The notes: generated by a model from the letters alone, not told the origin. DNA of 64,000 bases from Pseudomonas synxantha (GCF_900105675.1 NZ_LT629786.1:3906001-3970000), one strand, 5' to 3'; counted from the stretch's first letter, positions 26,088 to 34,433 are shown. Numbers and translations are program-made.

Positions 26088-27530
26088 TCAGCCGGTCGCT
26101 GCAAGACATTCCGGCGGCCGGCGTCGTACCCATTGGGTCAGCTGTTCATGGGCATAGGCCAATTGCAGCACGGCGCGGTCCGCCTGGGCCGGGCCGATGA
26201 TTTGCAGGCCCATGGGCAGGCCTTGGGGGTTGAAGCCCACGGGGATGCTCATGCTCGGCAAGCCGGCCAGGGTTGGGCCGATCACCACTTCCATCCAGCG
26301 GTGATAGGTATCCATTTCGCGCCCGGCCACATGGTACGGCCACGCTTGTTGTGCATCGAAAGGGAACACTTGGGCGGTGGGCAGCAGCAGGAAATCGTAA
26401 CGCTCGAACAATTTGGTCAGGGCTCTGTACCACTCGCTACGATCCACCGAGGCCTGGTACACCTGCTGGGCGCTCAAGCCGAGGCCGCCCTCCACTTCCC
26501 ATTGCGCTTCGGGCTTGAGCAGTGCACGTTTTTTTGGGTTGGCATAGGCCGCACCGAGGTTGCCGTGCACCAGCCAATGGCGGTGTACCAGCCAGCAGCG
26601 CCACAGTCGCGCCATTGAAAAGTCCGGCTGGCAGCTTTCTACTTCGCAGCCAAGCTCGGCGAAGTCACCCTGGGCCTTTTCGCACAGGCTCATCAGGCCG
26701 TCTTTCATCGGCAAATAACCGTTGTAGTCCCCCAGCCATCCCAGGCGTGCGCCTTTGAAGTCGCGCTGCAGCGGCTGGCCCAGCACAGCGGGATCGTCCT
26801 TGGAAGACAACGGCACCCGTGGGTCGTAACCGGCCTGAATGCTCAACAACCGCGCCACATCCGTCACGCTGCGGCCCATCGGGCCTTCGGTGCCCAACTG
26901 CTGCACGAACACTTCCGGCATCGGCCCGTGGGGCACGCGCCCCTGGGACGGGCGCAAGCCGAACACATTGTTGAACGCCGCCGGGTTGCGCAGCGAGCCC
27001 ATCATATCGCTGCCATCGGCCACCGGCAGCATGCGTAGCGCCAGGGCCACCGCCGCCCCGCCGCTGCTGCCGCCGGCCGACAGGCGCGGGTCATAAGCAT
27101 TGCCGGTGGTGCCGAACAGCGTGTTGTAGGTATGGGAGCCCAGGCCGAACTCCGGCACGTTGGTCTTGCCGATGATGATCGCGCCACTGGCCCGCACCCG
27201 CGCCACGCTGATGGCGTCTTCACTCGGCACATGCTCGGCAAACAACGGTGAGCCCAGGGTGGTGCGCAAGCCTTGGGTCGCCGCCAGGTCCTTGATCGCC
27301 TGGGGCATGCCATGCATCCAGCCGCGGGACTGGCCCTGGTCCAGCTCACGATCACAGGCTCTCGCCTCGGCCAGCACGGCATCGCTGTCGCGCAACGACA
27401 CCAGCGCATTCACCCTGGGGTTAAAACGCTGGATCTGTGCCAGGTACGCTTGCATCACCTCTTCACACGACACCTGCCGCCCATGGATCGCCCGCGACAG
27501 TTCGGTGGCATCCCAATCAACAATACTCAA
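26088..27530 (-). CDS. Amidase signature family hydrolase
   Basis: 480 residues. The Ser-cisSer-Lys triad lies in GMPQAIKDLAAT (Lys near 80) and SAGGSSGGAAVALAL (serines near 155-158), with the nucleophile in GSDMMGSLRNPAAFNNVFGLRPS. Substrate could be an aryl or acyl amide. The start codon is TTG at 27530, overlapping the TGA of the transporter gene (TTGA) and preceded by GAGGTG seven bases upstream. Coupling to the transporter and M20 hydrolase suggests uptake and stepwise hydrolysis of an N-substituted amide. Confidence 0.88.
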   Translation of the reverse strand: MSIVDWDATELSRAIHGRQVSCEEVMQAYLAQIQRFNPRVNALVSLRDSDAVLAEARACDRELDQGQSRGWMHGMPQAIKDLAATQGLRTTLGSPLFAEHVPSEDAISVARVRASGAIIIGKTNVPEFGLGSHTYNTLFGTTGNAYDPRLSAGGSSGGAAVALALRMLPVADGSDMMGSLRNPAAFNNVFGLRPSQGRVPHGPMPEVFVQQLGTEGPMGRSVTDVARLLSIQAGYDPRVPLSSKDDPAVLGQPLQRDFKGARLGWLGDYNGYLPMKDGLMSLCEKAQGDFAELGCEVESCQPDFSMARLWRCWLVHRHWLVHGNLGAAYANPKKRALLKPEAQWEVEGGLGLSAQQVYQASVDRSEWYRALTKLFERYDFLLLPTAQVFPFDAQQAWPYHVAGREMDTYHRWMEVVIGPTLAGLPSMSIPVGFNPQGLPMGLQIIGPAQADRAVLQLAYAHEQLTQWVRRRPPECLAATG

Positions 27531-28837
27531 GGCTTCACCTCACTTGAAAACGCCAGCGGTTTCTTCGCCCGCGGTGCCTCCTGCATGCAGTAAGTGCCCA
27601 GCAGCGTCAGCACGCAAGCGAACAACACATAGAACGACGGTGCCACCGGTGTGCCCAACACTTTGCTCAACCAGGTCACGATCAGCGGTGCGAAACCACC
27701 GAACACCATCACCGCTACGTTATAGGCCACTGACACGCCGGTCGAGCGCACCTCGATGGGAAACTGCTCGGCCAACGCCGTCGGCGCCGGGCCGAAGAAC
27801 CCGCCAATGGCCGTGCACAGCATCACCTGCATCACCAGCAAGCGCTCGATGGACGGCGCGGCAGCCACCCACACATACAGCGGGTAGACCATCACGAAGA
27901 AGGCCAGCGTGAACGCCATCAGCACCGGCCGCCGCCCCAGGCGATCCGAGAGCAGGCCGGACAACGGAATCACCACAGTCATCAGCGCCACCGCAAACAT
28001 CTGCACCATCAGCACCTGGTCCAACGGCAGGCCGAGGTTCTTGTGAGCGAAGGTCGGCATGTTCACCAGCACCACATAGAACGACACCGTCGCCCCACAG
28101 GCCAGGCCCATGGACACCAGGATGCTGCGGCGATGATCACGCAACACATTCATCAGGCTCGGCGCCGGGCCGGTGGCGTTTCTGCGCGCCTCAATGAACT
28201 CTTCCGGGTCTTCCATGTGCCGACGAATCCACAACCCCACCGGGCCGATCAGCAAGCCCAGTACGAACGGCAGGCGCCAGCCCCACAGGTCGAGGGTTTC
28301 GGGGGAAAAGAAGTGCGTCACCAGCGCCACCATCGCTGCTCCCCCAAACACCGCCAGGCACTGCCCCACCAGCTGCCACGAGCCGTACAAGCCCTTGCGA
28401 TGGGCCGGCGCACTTTCTACCAGGAACGCGGTGGCACTGGCGTATTCCCCGCCGGTGGCAAAGCCCTGGAGCATGCGCGCCACCACGATCAGCAGCGGCG
28501 CGCCCATGCCGATGGCGGCATAGTTTGGCGCAAAGGCGATCATTGCGATGGACACGGTCATCAGCCGGATAATCAACTGCATCGCCGCCTTGCGGCCTTT
28601 GCGGTCGGAGTAGATGCCCAACAGGATGCCGCCCACCGGGCGCATGAAAAAGCCCACACCAAAGGTGGCCAAGGCCATCAGCAGCGAAGCGTATTCATCC
28701 TCGGAGGGGAAGAATTGCCGGGCGATAATGCTGGCCAGAAAGCCATAGACGATAAAGTCGTACCACTCCAACGCGTTGCCGATCACGGCCGCCACCACTT
28801 GGCGGGTGCGGGAGACGCCAGGTTTTGAAGTCTGCAT
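27527..28837 (-). CDS. MFS transporter of the metabolite:H+ symporter family
   Basis: 436 residues and about 12 helices. The N-terminal VVAAVIGNALEWYDFIVYGFLASIIARQFFPS is the MHS (ProP/KgtP-like) signature, followed by GFFMRPVGGILLGIYSDRKGRKAAM between helices 2 and 3. MHS proteins import organic acids or zwitterions with protons. The ATG at 28837 was chosen for its GGAG-like spacer and family start. It lies between the M20 hydrolase and amidase genes and likely imports their substrate. Confidence 0.88.
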   Translation of the reverse strand: MQTSKPGVSRTRQVVAAVIGNALEWYDFIVYGFLASIIARQFFPSEDEYASLLMALATFGVGFFMRPVGGILLGIYSDRKGRKAAMQLIIRLMTVSIAMIAFAPNYAAIGMGAPLLIVVARMLQGFATGGEYASATAFLVESAPAHRKGLYGSWQLVGQCLAVFGGAAMVALVTHFFSPETLDLWGWRLPFVLGLLIGPVGLWIRRHMEDPEEFIEARRNATGPAPSLMNVLRDHRRSILVSMGLACGATVSFYVVLVNMPTFAHKNLGLPLDQVLMVQMFAVALMTVVIPLSGLLSDRLGRRPVLMAFTLAFFVMVYPLYVWVAAAPSIERLLVMQVMLCTAIGGFFGPAPTALAEQFPIEVRSTGVSVAYNVAVMVFGGFAPLIVTWLSKVLGTPVAPSFYVLFACVLTLLGTYCMQEAPRAKKPLAFSSEVKP

Positions 28838-28896
28838 GAGGAACACTCCATTCAACCGATAAGGGAAAGGGTCCAGCGGCAGAAAAAGTGCGGTTG

Positions 28897-30072
28897 TCAG
28901 GCAGGCTTGAGCCAGCTCTCGGCCAGTGCGCCCCAATAGGCGGCGCCGGTCAGCAGGATGTCGTCGTTGAAGTCATAGGCGGGGTTATGCACCATCGGCC
29001 GCGATACGCCATTGCCGATAAACAGGTAGCTGCCGGGGCAGCGTTGCAGCATCCAAGCGAAGTCTTCGCTGCCCATCAGCGTGCGGGTGTTGCCGTCCAC
29101 GGCATCGGCGCCGAGCAAGGCCACGCCGACCTGGCGGGCAAACTCGGTTTCTTCGGCATGGTTGACCAGCACCGGATAGGCCGGGCGGTGTTCGACCTGC
29201 ACCGTGCAGCCGAAGCTGGCGGCCTGGGTCTGGATGATCGCGTTGACCCGCTCGAGCATCTGCTCGCGCACCTTGGGGTTGAGTGCGCGCAGGCTCAGGC
29301 GCAATAACGCTTGCTGGGGAATCACGTTGGCCGCCTGACCGGCCTGCAAGGCGCCTACCGTGACCACGGCGGCTTCCTGGGTGTCGATATTGCGCGCCAC
29401 CACCGTCTGCAGGGCCATGACCATACTCGCGGCCGCTACCAACGGGTCCACGGTCAAGTGCGGCATGGAGCCATGGCCGCCGACGCCTTCGAGGGTGACA
29501 GTGAGCAAGTCCTGGGAGGCCATCATTGGGCCAACTCTTAACCCCAAATGCCCTGCTGGCAAGCCCGGCATATTGTGCATGCCAAACAACCCATCACAGG
29601 GAAAACGCTCCAGCAAACCCTCCGCCAGCATCGCCTCGGCACCGCCCTGGCCTTCTTCGGCGGGTTGGAAAATCAGATTCAGCGTGCCGTCGAATTGCCG
29701 CGTCGCCGCCAGGTAGCGGGCAGCGCCGAGCAACATGGTGGTATGGCCGTCATGCCCGCAGGCGTGCATGCAACCGGCGTGCTGGCTGGTGTAGGCCGCG
29801 CCGGTGTTTTCGATGATGGGCAAGGCGTCCATATCGGCGCGAATGCCCAGCGTGCGCGAGCTGCTGCCGTTACGCAGCACGCCGACCACACCGGTCTTGC
29901 CGATGCCGGTATGCACCTCATACCCCCATTCCCGCAAGGAGTGCGCGACCAGCGCTGAGGTGCGGTTCTCTTCAAAGCCAAGCTCAGGATGGGCGTGGAT
30001 ATCGTGACGCACAGCGTGCAAGTCGCTGGCGACGTCGCTGAGCCAATCCAGGATGTGCTGGTGTGGGCGCAT
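28897..30072 (-). CDS. M20 family amidohydrolase (hippurate hydrolase-like)
   Basis: 391 residues. Metal-site motifs are seen: RADMDALPI, MHACGHDGHTTMLLG, FQPAEEGQGGAEAM with the catalytic glutamate, and the dimerisation domain from about 185 (LTVTLEGVGGHGSMPH). LMGSEDFAWML near the C-terminus adds the last histidine-equivalent region. The family cleaves N-acyl or N-carbamoyl amino acids (hippurate, N-acetyl amino acids). It begins the operon, with GAGGAG 7 bases before the ATG, followed by the MHS transporter and amidase. Confidence 0.9.
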   Translation of the reverse strand: MRPHQHILDWLSDVASDLHAVRHDIHAHPELGFEENRTSALVAHSLREWGYEVHTGIGKTGVVGVLRNGSSSRTLGIRADMDALPIIENTGAAYTSQHAGCMHACGHDGHTTMLLGAARYLAATRQFDGTLNLIFQPAEEGQGGAEAMLAEGLLERFPCDGLFGMHNMPGLPAGHLGLRVGPMMASQDLLTVTLEGVGGHGSMPHLTVDPLVAAASMVMALQTVVARNIDTQEAAVVTVGALQAGQAANVIPQQALLRLSLRALNPKVREQMLERVNAIIQTQAASFGCTVQVEHRPAYPVLVNHAEETEFARQVGVALLGADAVDGNTRTLMGSEDFAWMLQRCPGSYLFIGNGVSRPMVHNPAYDFNDDILLTGAAYWGALAESWLKPA

Positions 30073-30600
30073 GGTGATTCTCCTCACAGGCGGGTGTTCC
30101 CGTTCTTGTTGGCGACACACCGCCAGCTAACCGCGATGTGGGCGTGAGGACAACCAAAGGTGGTTCCACCCTGTGGAACCTGAGGCCAACCATTTTCTTA
30201 AAATCTCTGGAGATCAAAATGTGGGAGGGGGCTTGCCCCCGATGACTGAGTGCCAGCCAAAACATTTCTAACTGACCCGCCGCTGCCATAAGCATGATCG
30301 CTAAACACAACAGCCATTTGCCACCGGTTGCGAGGGCGCCTGCATAGCGTTAATCTCCCCACCGTCGCTGCTCATCAGTGACCGGGCGTGGAATCCCGAG
30401 AAAGAAGACGCTACAGCGTCGTCATGCAATCAGTCGGCGCTTTTTTGTGCCCGCTGTTTGTGCTTTATGGCGGCTGTGCGTGGGAGGCCTTGTGCCTGCC
30501 GAGTTGCTTCTTCTCGGATTCCAACCTGCGTACAGCTGCCACCCTCATGCTTGGAATCGTGAATGGCAGCTCTTTTTGGTTGTACCAAAGGAGCAAGCTT
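30073..30600. other. Intergenic region with a degraded REP
   Basis: 528 bp without a supported gene. It should hold the promoter of the M20 operon near 30080-30180 and that of the DUF3077 gene. One solo REP arm (TGTGGGAGGGGGCTTGCCCC, 30220-30239) is present. An open frame upstream of the DUF3077 start lacks a ribosome binding site and was not called. Confidence 0.6.
30220..30243 (+). repeat. Solo REP arm (decayed REPIN)
   Basis: TGTGGGAGGGGGCTTGCCCC is intact but the expected inverted partner 60-70 bp downstream is missing; only short GC-rich traces follow. It is upstream of the M20 operon rather than behind a gene, which is unusual for this window. Confidence 0.8.
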
Positions 30601-30894
30601 ATGCCGTACGAAATACCCTCAGCCGAAACCATCGGCGCCGCCACCTTCGCAGACTGCGGAGAAAACAAAAGCCATCTGAAACTATTCCGCGTCAACGCCG
30701 GGGTTCCGCTTGTAGAAGCCCTCGAACACGCATCCCACGTGCTCTACTACGCCAAAATGCTCTCCCTTGAAGCCGCCATGGACCCAAGGGCCGAGAGGTT
30801 TGCGTTCGCCTCGCATTACTTGGGCGAAATGGGCAAAGCCATCATCGACGACCTGCTGCTGGCGATGCAGCCCGGCACTCCACCTGCGCAGTAA
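30601..30894 (+). CDS. DUF3077 family protein
   Basis: 97 residues. The segment TFADCGENKSHLKLFRVNAGVPLVEALEHASHVLYYAKMLSLEAAMD...FASHYLGEMGKAIIDDLLLAM is the small all-helical DUF3077 family common in Pseudomonas and of unknown role. AAAGGAGC precedes the ATG by 7 bases, which decides the start over an upstream in-frame ATG at 30388. Monocistronic; it neighbours the T6SS effector locus without evident link. Confidence 0.82.
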   Translation: MPYEIPSAETIGAATFADCGENKSHLKLFRVNAGVPLVEALEHASHVLYYAKMLSLEAAMDPRAERFAFASHYLGEMGKAIIDDLLLAMQPGTPPAQ

Positions 30895-31125
30895 GTAGTA
30901 CACGCCCGGTGCATTGCATCGGGCGCCGCTGATGCATCAGATTTTTACGACGAAAACCTCGGAATCGTCCGACTTTACCCTAAGTAAATCCCTCTCCAAA
31001 GTTTGGCTTGCCACTGACTCTCCCTTGCTCGTTTACCTCGATTGAAATGCGTCACGCGTTAGTTTTCTTGTCGAGACGAGGAGGAAAGTACGGCCAAAAA
31101 AACTTAATGGATAAAGGGAAAAACA

Positions 31126-32535
31126 ATGAGCGTAGGTTATTTCATTGGCCTGGGTGACAAGACCACCTGCGGCGGGGAAGTGCTGGACGGAGATAAAAGA
31201 ATCAACATCCATGGCCTTCTTCATGCGTGCGAAGGTGACCGAGTCACCTGTGGCAAGGATGGGCGAACTTATAGGATCGTCGGTGGCATTTCCTTCATGA
31301 ACAGCCACGGCCGGCTTATGGCCGGTACGTTGGATAGTTACAGCGACTGTCCCTGCAAAGCCGAATTGGTGCCTTCGGTGTTTTCAGCCAAGTACCACAG
31401 CAGAGGTGGCTCGGTTGTGGGCGCCAACAGGCAAGCCGCCGAACCGGTCCGAGCCGCTACCAGTTGGGCGGCGCCTTCTCAAAGCGCTTACACGCCGCCA
31501 AGCCATTCAGTCCCGTCTGCATTTAACGGCCTATCGGGCCAGGAACCAGGTTTTTATATCGTGCCCAAAAGCACTACGCGCGAGGCTTTGGAGGCCACGC
31601 TTTTTCCAGTTCTTGACCCGGCTGTAATGCGCAAGTTTCAAACGCTGAACCCCAATACAGGCCACTTCAAAGCCGGCTCAATGATCGTGCTCAGCGATCC
31701 GAACAACACCTCCTGCACTTATCAGGAAGCGCAGTTGATGCAGGCCGCTCAACAAGTCGATGCCTCCCTGGATTCCCTTACGCCGGACGAGGCCGACTTT
31801 CTGTATCGACACGGTGCCGAGATCGCCGGTTTTATCGGTCACACCTCAACCTGGCTCGGCGTCAGCGCGGTCGTGATGGAAAAACACCTGACCAGCCTGC
31901 GCGACACCCTTCAAGCCATCGAGCGCTTGCATCAAGAAAACTATCGCCAGCACGGCCACCTTAAATCGCCGCAGTTCTTTGCCGATCGTCATCGGCTGAT
32001 GAACCAGCTGGATGCCCATTTGCTCAACTCCACGCGCTTGCGTGGCCAGACAACCTTGGGCGATCACCCGAAGTTGAAAGCGGCCCTGGGAATTTCCAGC
32101 CGCAGCCTGGTGCATCACTGGGACAAGGCGGGCGGGCCGGGGCAGATTCCGGGGTATGCGGCTCATGTGGAGGCGGTCAGCCGTGCCACGAAGTATATGA
32201 AGGCAGGTGGTTACATCGGTATTGGCCTCGGCGGTGTGTCTTCGTTGCTGGCTATTCAGCAGGTGTGTAACGGGGATTCTGGAGCTGCATGTGAGAAGGT
32301 TAAGTTTACTGAGGGAGGAAAATTCGCCGGTGCCACCGCAGGCGGTACGCTGGGCGGACTGATGGCCAGATCTGCCAGTAGTTCGATTTGTGTGGCGCTT
32401 GGCGTCTCTACAGGTATAGGGGGTGTTGTCTGTGTCGCCGCCCTAGTAGGAACTGGCACTTGGGCGGGCACCACTTACGGCGGTAGCGGTGGCGAAACAT
32501 TGGGTGAAAAATTGTATGAGAAAACTCTGCCATGA
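31126..32535 (+). CDS. T6SS PAAR-domain effector with membrane-active C-terminus
   Basis: 469 residues in modules. An N-terminal PAAR domain (1-85, MSVGYFIGLGDKTTCGGEVLDGD..HACEGDRVTCGKDG..GTLDSYSDCPCKAEL) should cap the VgrG spike. A linker is followed by a LysM-like stretch (about 142-190, GFYIVPKSTTREALEATLFP..MIVLSDPNN) and a helical region (195-350). The C-terminus has two glycine/alanine-rich hydrophobic segments (362-378 and 400-450, GGKFAGATAGGTLGG, VGTGTWAGTTYGG). This layout resembles T6SS membrane-disrupting (Tme-like, pore-forming) effectors; the killing mode is inferred. Its stop overlaps the ATG of the first immunity-like gene. No T6SS structural genes are in the window. Confidence 0.83.
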   Translation: MSVGYFIGLGDKTTCGGEVLDGDKRINIHGLLHACEGDRVTCGKDGRTYRIVGGISFMNSHGRLMAGTLDSYSDCPCKAELVPSVFSAKYHSRGGSVVGANRQAAEPVRAATSWAAPSQSAYTPPSHSVPSAFNGLSGQEPGFYIVPKSTTREALEATLFPVLDPAVMRKFQTLNPNTGHFKAGSMIVLSDPNNTSCTYQEAQLMQAAQQVDASLDSLTPDEADFLYRHGAEIAGFIGHTSTWLGVSAVVMEKHLTSLRDTLQAIERLHQENYRQHGHLKSPQFFADRHRLMNQLDAHLLNSTRLRGQTTLGDHPKLKAALGISSRSLVHHWDKAGGPGQIPGYAAHVEAVSRATKYMKAGGYIGIGLGGVSSLLAIQQVCNGDSGAACEKVKFTEGGKFAGATAGGTLGGLMARSASSSICVALGVSTGIGGVVCVAALVGTGTWAGTTYGGSGGETLGEKLYEKTLP

Positions 32536-32921
32536 CCATCGAGGAATTTTGGAAGTCCTGGCTACTTATCTGGCTTCTGGCCGGGCCAATTCTGATTGCA
32601 ATTGTGGCTGTTACATACAGTCTGTACCTAAGCCACCATCATCTGGGCGCCATGAAGGAGGCTTTAAGGAACAGTCGTTATATTTATCTGTGGGGGTCGA
32701 GCCTGGGTAAGCGGGGTTTGATTTGGTCCCTTTTGGAAATATCAAAAATCGCTGGGATGATCCTGATGCCAAGGGCATCACTTCGCATGGGTGAGCTTGA
32801 CCCCATTGATCTTGAAAACTTCCCTCCTTACCTTAAACGTCGACTGAAAGTCGTAACGGGATTAATAGTGGTGGGGGTTATTTGGCTGGCGGCCATATCT
32901 GTGTTGATAGAGTTTGAGTAA
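32532..32921 (+). CDS. Putative immunity protein to the PAAR effector (intact copy)
   Basis: 129 residues, with a membrane helix at 10-32, a cytoplasmic middle (HHHLGAMKEALRNSRYIYLWGSSLGKRGLIWSLLEISKIAGMI..) and a second helix at about 106-127. Start overlaps the toxin stop (ATGA), the usual effector-immunity arrangement. A membrane protein fits immunity against a membrane-active toxin. A homologue with the same 31-residue N-terminal layout recurs at 33060, and two more copies are fused at 33597. Immunity is inferred from position and topology; no named family recognised. Confidence 0.7.
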   Translation: MTIEEFWKSWLLIWLLAGPILIAIVAVTYSLYLSHHHLGAMKEALRNSRYIYLWGSSLGKRGLIWSLLEISKIAGMILMPRASLRMGELDPIDLENFPPYLKRRLKVVTGLIVVGVIWLAAISVLIEFE

Positions 32922-32931
32922 GGTAATAGTC

Positions 32932-33063
32932 CCCAAGTTGAAATCGGCTCTCGGTATATCCAGTCGCAGCTTAGTGCACCATTTGGACAAGGCCGGTGCG
33001 CCGGGTGGCGGGATCGCTGGCGAAGCTATGGGGGAGAAAATCTACGAGGTTACTCAGCCATGA
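32932..33063 (+). pseudogene. Orphan remnant of a second effector C-terminus, membrane segment deleted
   Basis: 43 codons ending in TGA encode PKLKSALGISSRSLVHHLDK then AGAPGGGIAGEAMGEKIYEVTQP. This aligns with residues 315-338 of the intact effector and then with 457-469, skipping about 118 residues that hold both hydrophobic segments. No start codon or ribosome site is present. The stop overlaps the ATG of the second immunity-like gene just as the intact toxin stop overlaps the first. It is a displaced toxin 3' end whose killing part is gone. Confidence 0.8.
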
Positions 33064-33450
33064 CCAGCATCGACACCTGGGACCCCTGGGTTGCGATCAT
33101 TTTTATTGGTACCCCTGGTCTCCTCGCAATTGCCGGTACTGGATACAGTCTTTTACCTGAGCCGCTACCACCTAGACGCCATAAGGGAGGCCTTAAAGAA
33201 CAGCCGTTATATTTATCTTTGGGGGCCGAGCTTAGGGAGGCGGGGCTTGATTTGGTCCCTATTGGAAATTTCGAAAATTGCCGGAATGGTTATGTGGTCA
33301 AAGGCATATATCCGTATGGGAGATGTAAACTCTGCCGATCTTCAACATTTCCCGCCTCATCTGAAAAGGCATCTGATTGCCGATACGGCACTGATGCTTG
33401 CCTCTTTAGCGTGGCTGATACTTGTAGTCATTCTGTTGAAGCTCAAGTAA
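33060..33450 (+). pseudogene. Second immunity-like gene, interrupted by a one-base frameshift
   Basis: From the ATG at 33060, 31 residues (MTSIDTWDPWVAIIFIGTPG..) match the first immunity protein position for position. At a TTTT run (33151-33154, where the intact copy has one T fewer plus G) the frame breaks. The homology continues in the next frame as YLSRYHLDAIREALKNSRYI.. to a TAA at 33450. Restoring the frame would give about 130 residues. It is either a pseudogene, a sequence error or a frameshift-translated gene. An alternative TTG start at 33091 would make a 119-residue protein lacking the proper first helix. Confidence 0.75.
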
Positions 33451-33567
33451 TACAACCGGACTTACCCAAGGTCCCTGACAGGTCAGCTTCTGCTAATAAA
33501 CCTGCGTTTCATTCATTTAAACCTTGGAGTCTTTGCTACCGAGATCACCTTTACAAAGGCGAAACAA

Positions 33568-33600
33568 ACGGGAGAAGTCATTTATGAGGCAACAACGTGA
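33568..33600 (+). pseudogene. Short remnant of a third toxin C-terminal end
   Basis: The frame ending at TGA 33598-33600 encodes TGEVIYEATT, which resembles the last residues of the intact effector (LGEKLYEKTLP) and of the remnant at 32932 (MGEKIYEVTQP). Upstream sequence in this frame is open but shows no clear likeness. The stop overlaps the GTG of the third immunity-like gene, preserving the toxin-immunity junction. Short, so the call is tentative. Confidence 0.5.
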
Positions 33601-34343
33601 GCGTTAGTACAGCGGATACAATATTCCTATGTGTCAGCTTGATCGGGTTTGGCGGCACAGTAATTGCCCTAGGCATGTTGCTGCATATTGCCTATACCAA
33701 GATGGAGCTAATGCTGAATTGTCTAAAAAATTGTCCTGCCGTGATCATGCTATCAGGCTTCATTCACGGTGGTCCTTTGGGGAGGCTGGTTGTTTTAGGC
33801 AGGATTTTCAGCGTCATAAGCACGCCACGCCTTTTTCTACCTGACGGCGGAGCTTGCATTGAAGATATAGATAAATTCCCCAAAGCACTCAAAAGGCGCT
33901 TATCTATCCTCAATAAATCTTTATATATCTTCACTTGGATGTTTTTGTTTTGCTGGCTAATATTTCTTGTTAAATGGACCGCCATGCCCCCTCTTCAGTT
34001 GGGCGTGGCAGTGCTGACCATCATAGCAGTGCCGATCTGGGCTTTAGCTTGTTTATGGATGGGAAAGAAACATGGCAGCTCAATCATTCTGGGGTTCAGG
34101 CATAGCTCTGCCATTACAATCAGAGCCAGACTCAACGCTACCAGCTGGACTGCAACCATAATATTTATAGTAGCCACATCAATAATAATTACATGCAGTC
34201 GATTCTTTGTAAGTCGCGGCACACTTGAACCGCAGGAACTAAAAAACCTCCCTCAACACCTTAAACTCAAGCTGTTCGGTTTTTTTATTTCAGAAATCAT
34301 ATTACTTTCCTGCTTGCTGGGGCTGTATCTGCTTAGCGAATGA
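33597..34343 (+). CDS. Third immunity-like membrane protein, internally doubled
   Basis: 248 residues with four or more hydrophobic helices. The first half (about 1-125: ..LNCLKNCPAVIMLSGFIHGGPLGRLVVLGRIFSVISTPRLFLPDGG..DIDKFPKALKRRLSILNKSL) matches the 129-residue immunity protein. The second half repeats the pattern more weakly (SRFFVSRGTLEPQELKNLPQHLKLKLFGFF). The start codon is GTG, overlapping the remnant toxin stop. It reads as two immunity domains fused in tandem. Base composition is visibly AT-richer than the flanks, suggesting transfer. Immunity function is inferred. Confidence 0.65.
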   Translation: MSVSTADTIFLCVSLIGFGGTVIALGMLLHIAYTKMELMLNCLKNCPAVIMLSGFIHGGPLGRLVVLGRIFSVISTPRLFLPDGGACIEDIDKFPKALKRRLSILNKSLYIFTWMFLFCWLIFLVKWTAMPPLQLGVAVLTIIAVPIWALACLWMGKKHGSSIILGFRHSSAITIRARLNATSWTATIIFIVATSIIITCSRFFVSRGTLEPQELKNLPQHLKLKLFGFFISEIILLSCLLGLYLLSE

Positions 34344-34433
34344 ATCATTCAAACAAGGGTGGAGAACAATATTCGACACAAAGCTATACGCCGATCATGC
34401 AGCGTTTCTGGCAAACCCGCCTGATCGGCTACC

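Noticed and set aside
24477..26618. 713-codon open frame across yceI, a REPIN and the IclR gene
   Set aside because: It runs through a repeat element and antisense to three recognisable genes, and no family feature was seen.
30388..30600. N-terminal extension of the DUF3077 protein
   Set aside because: The family starts at MPYEI with a good AAAGGAGC site; the extension has no ribosome site and shows no conserved character.
33060..33587. 175-codon reading of the second immunity gene in one frame
   Set aside because: After residue 31 the frame gives sequence unlike the family, while the next frame restores homology; a frameshift explains it better.
31126..34343. Possibility that the locus is an Rhs or CDI system
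   Set aside because: No RHS/YD repeats, no PxxxxDPxGL-type cleavage motif and no filamentous haemagglutinin sequence were seen; PAAR plus LysM-like layout fits a T6SS cargo effector.
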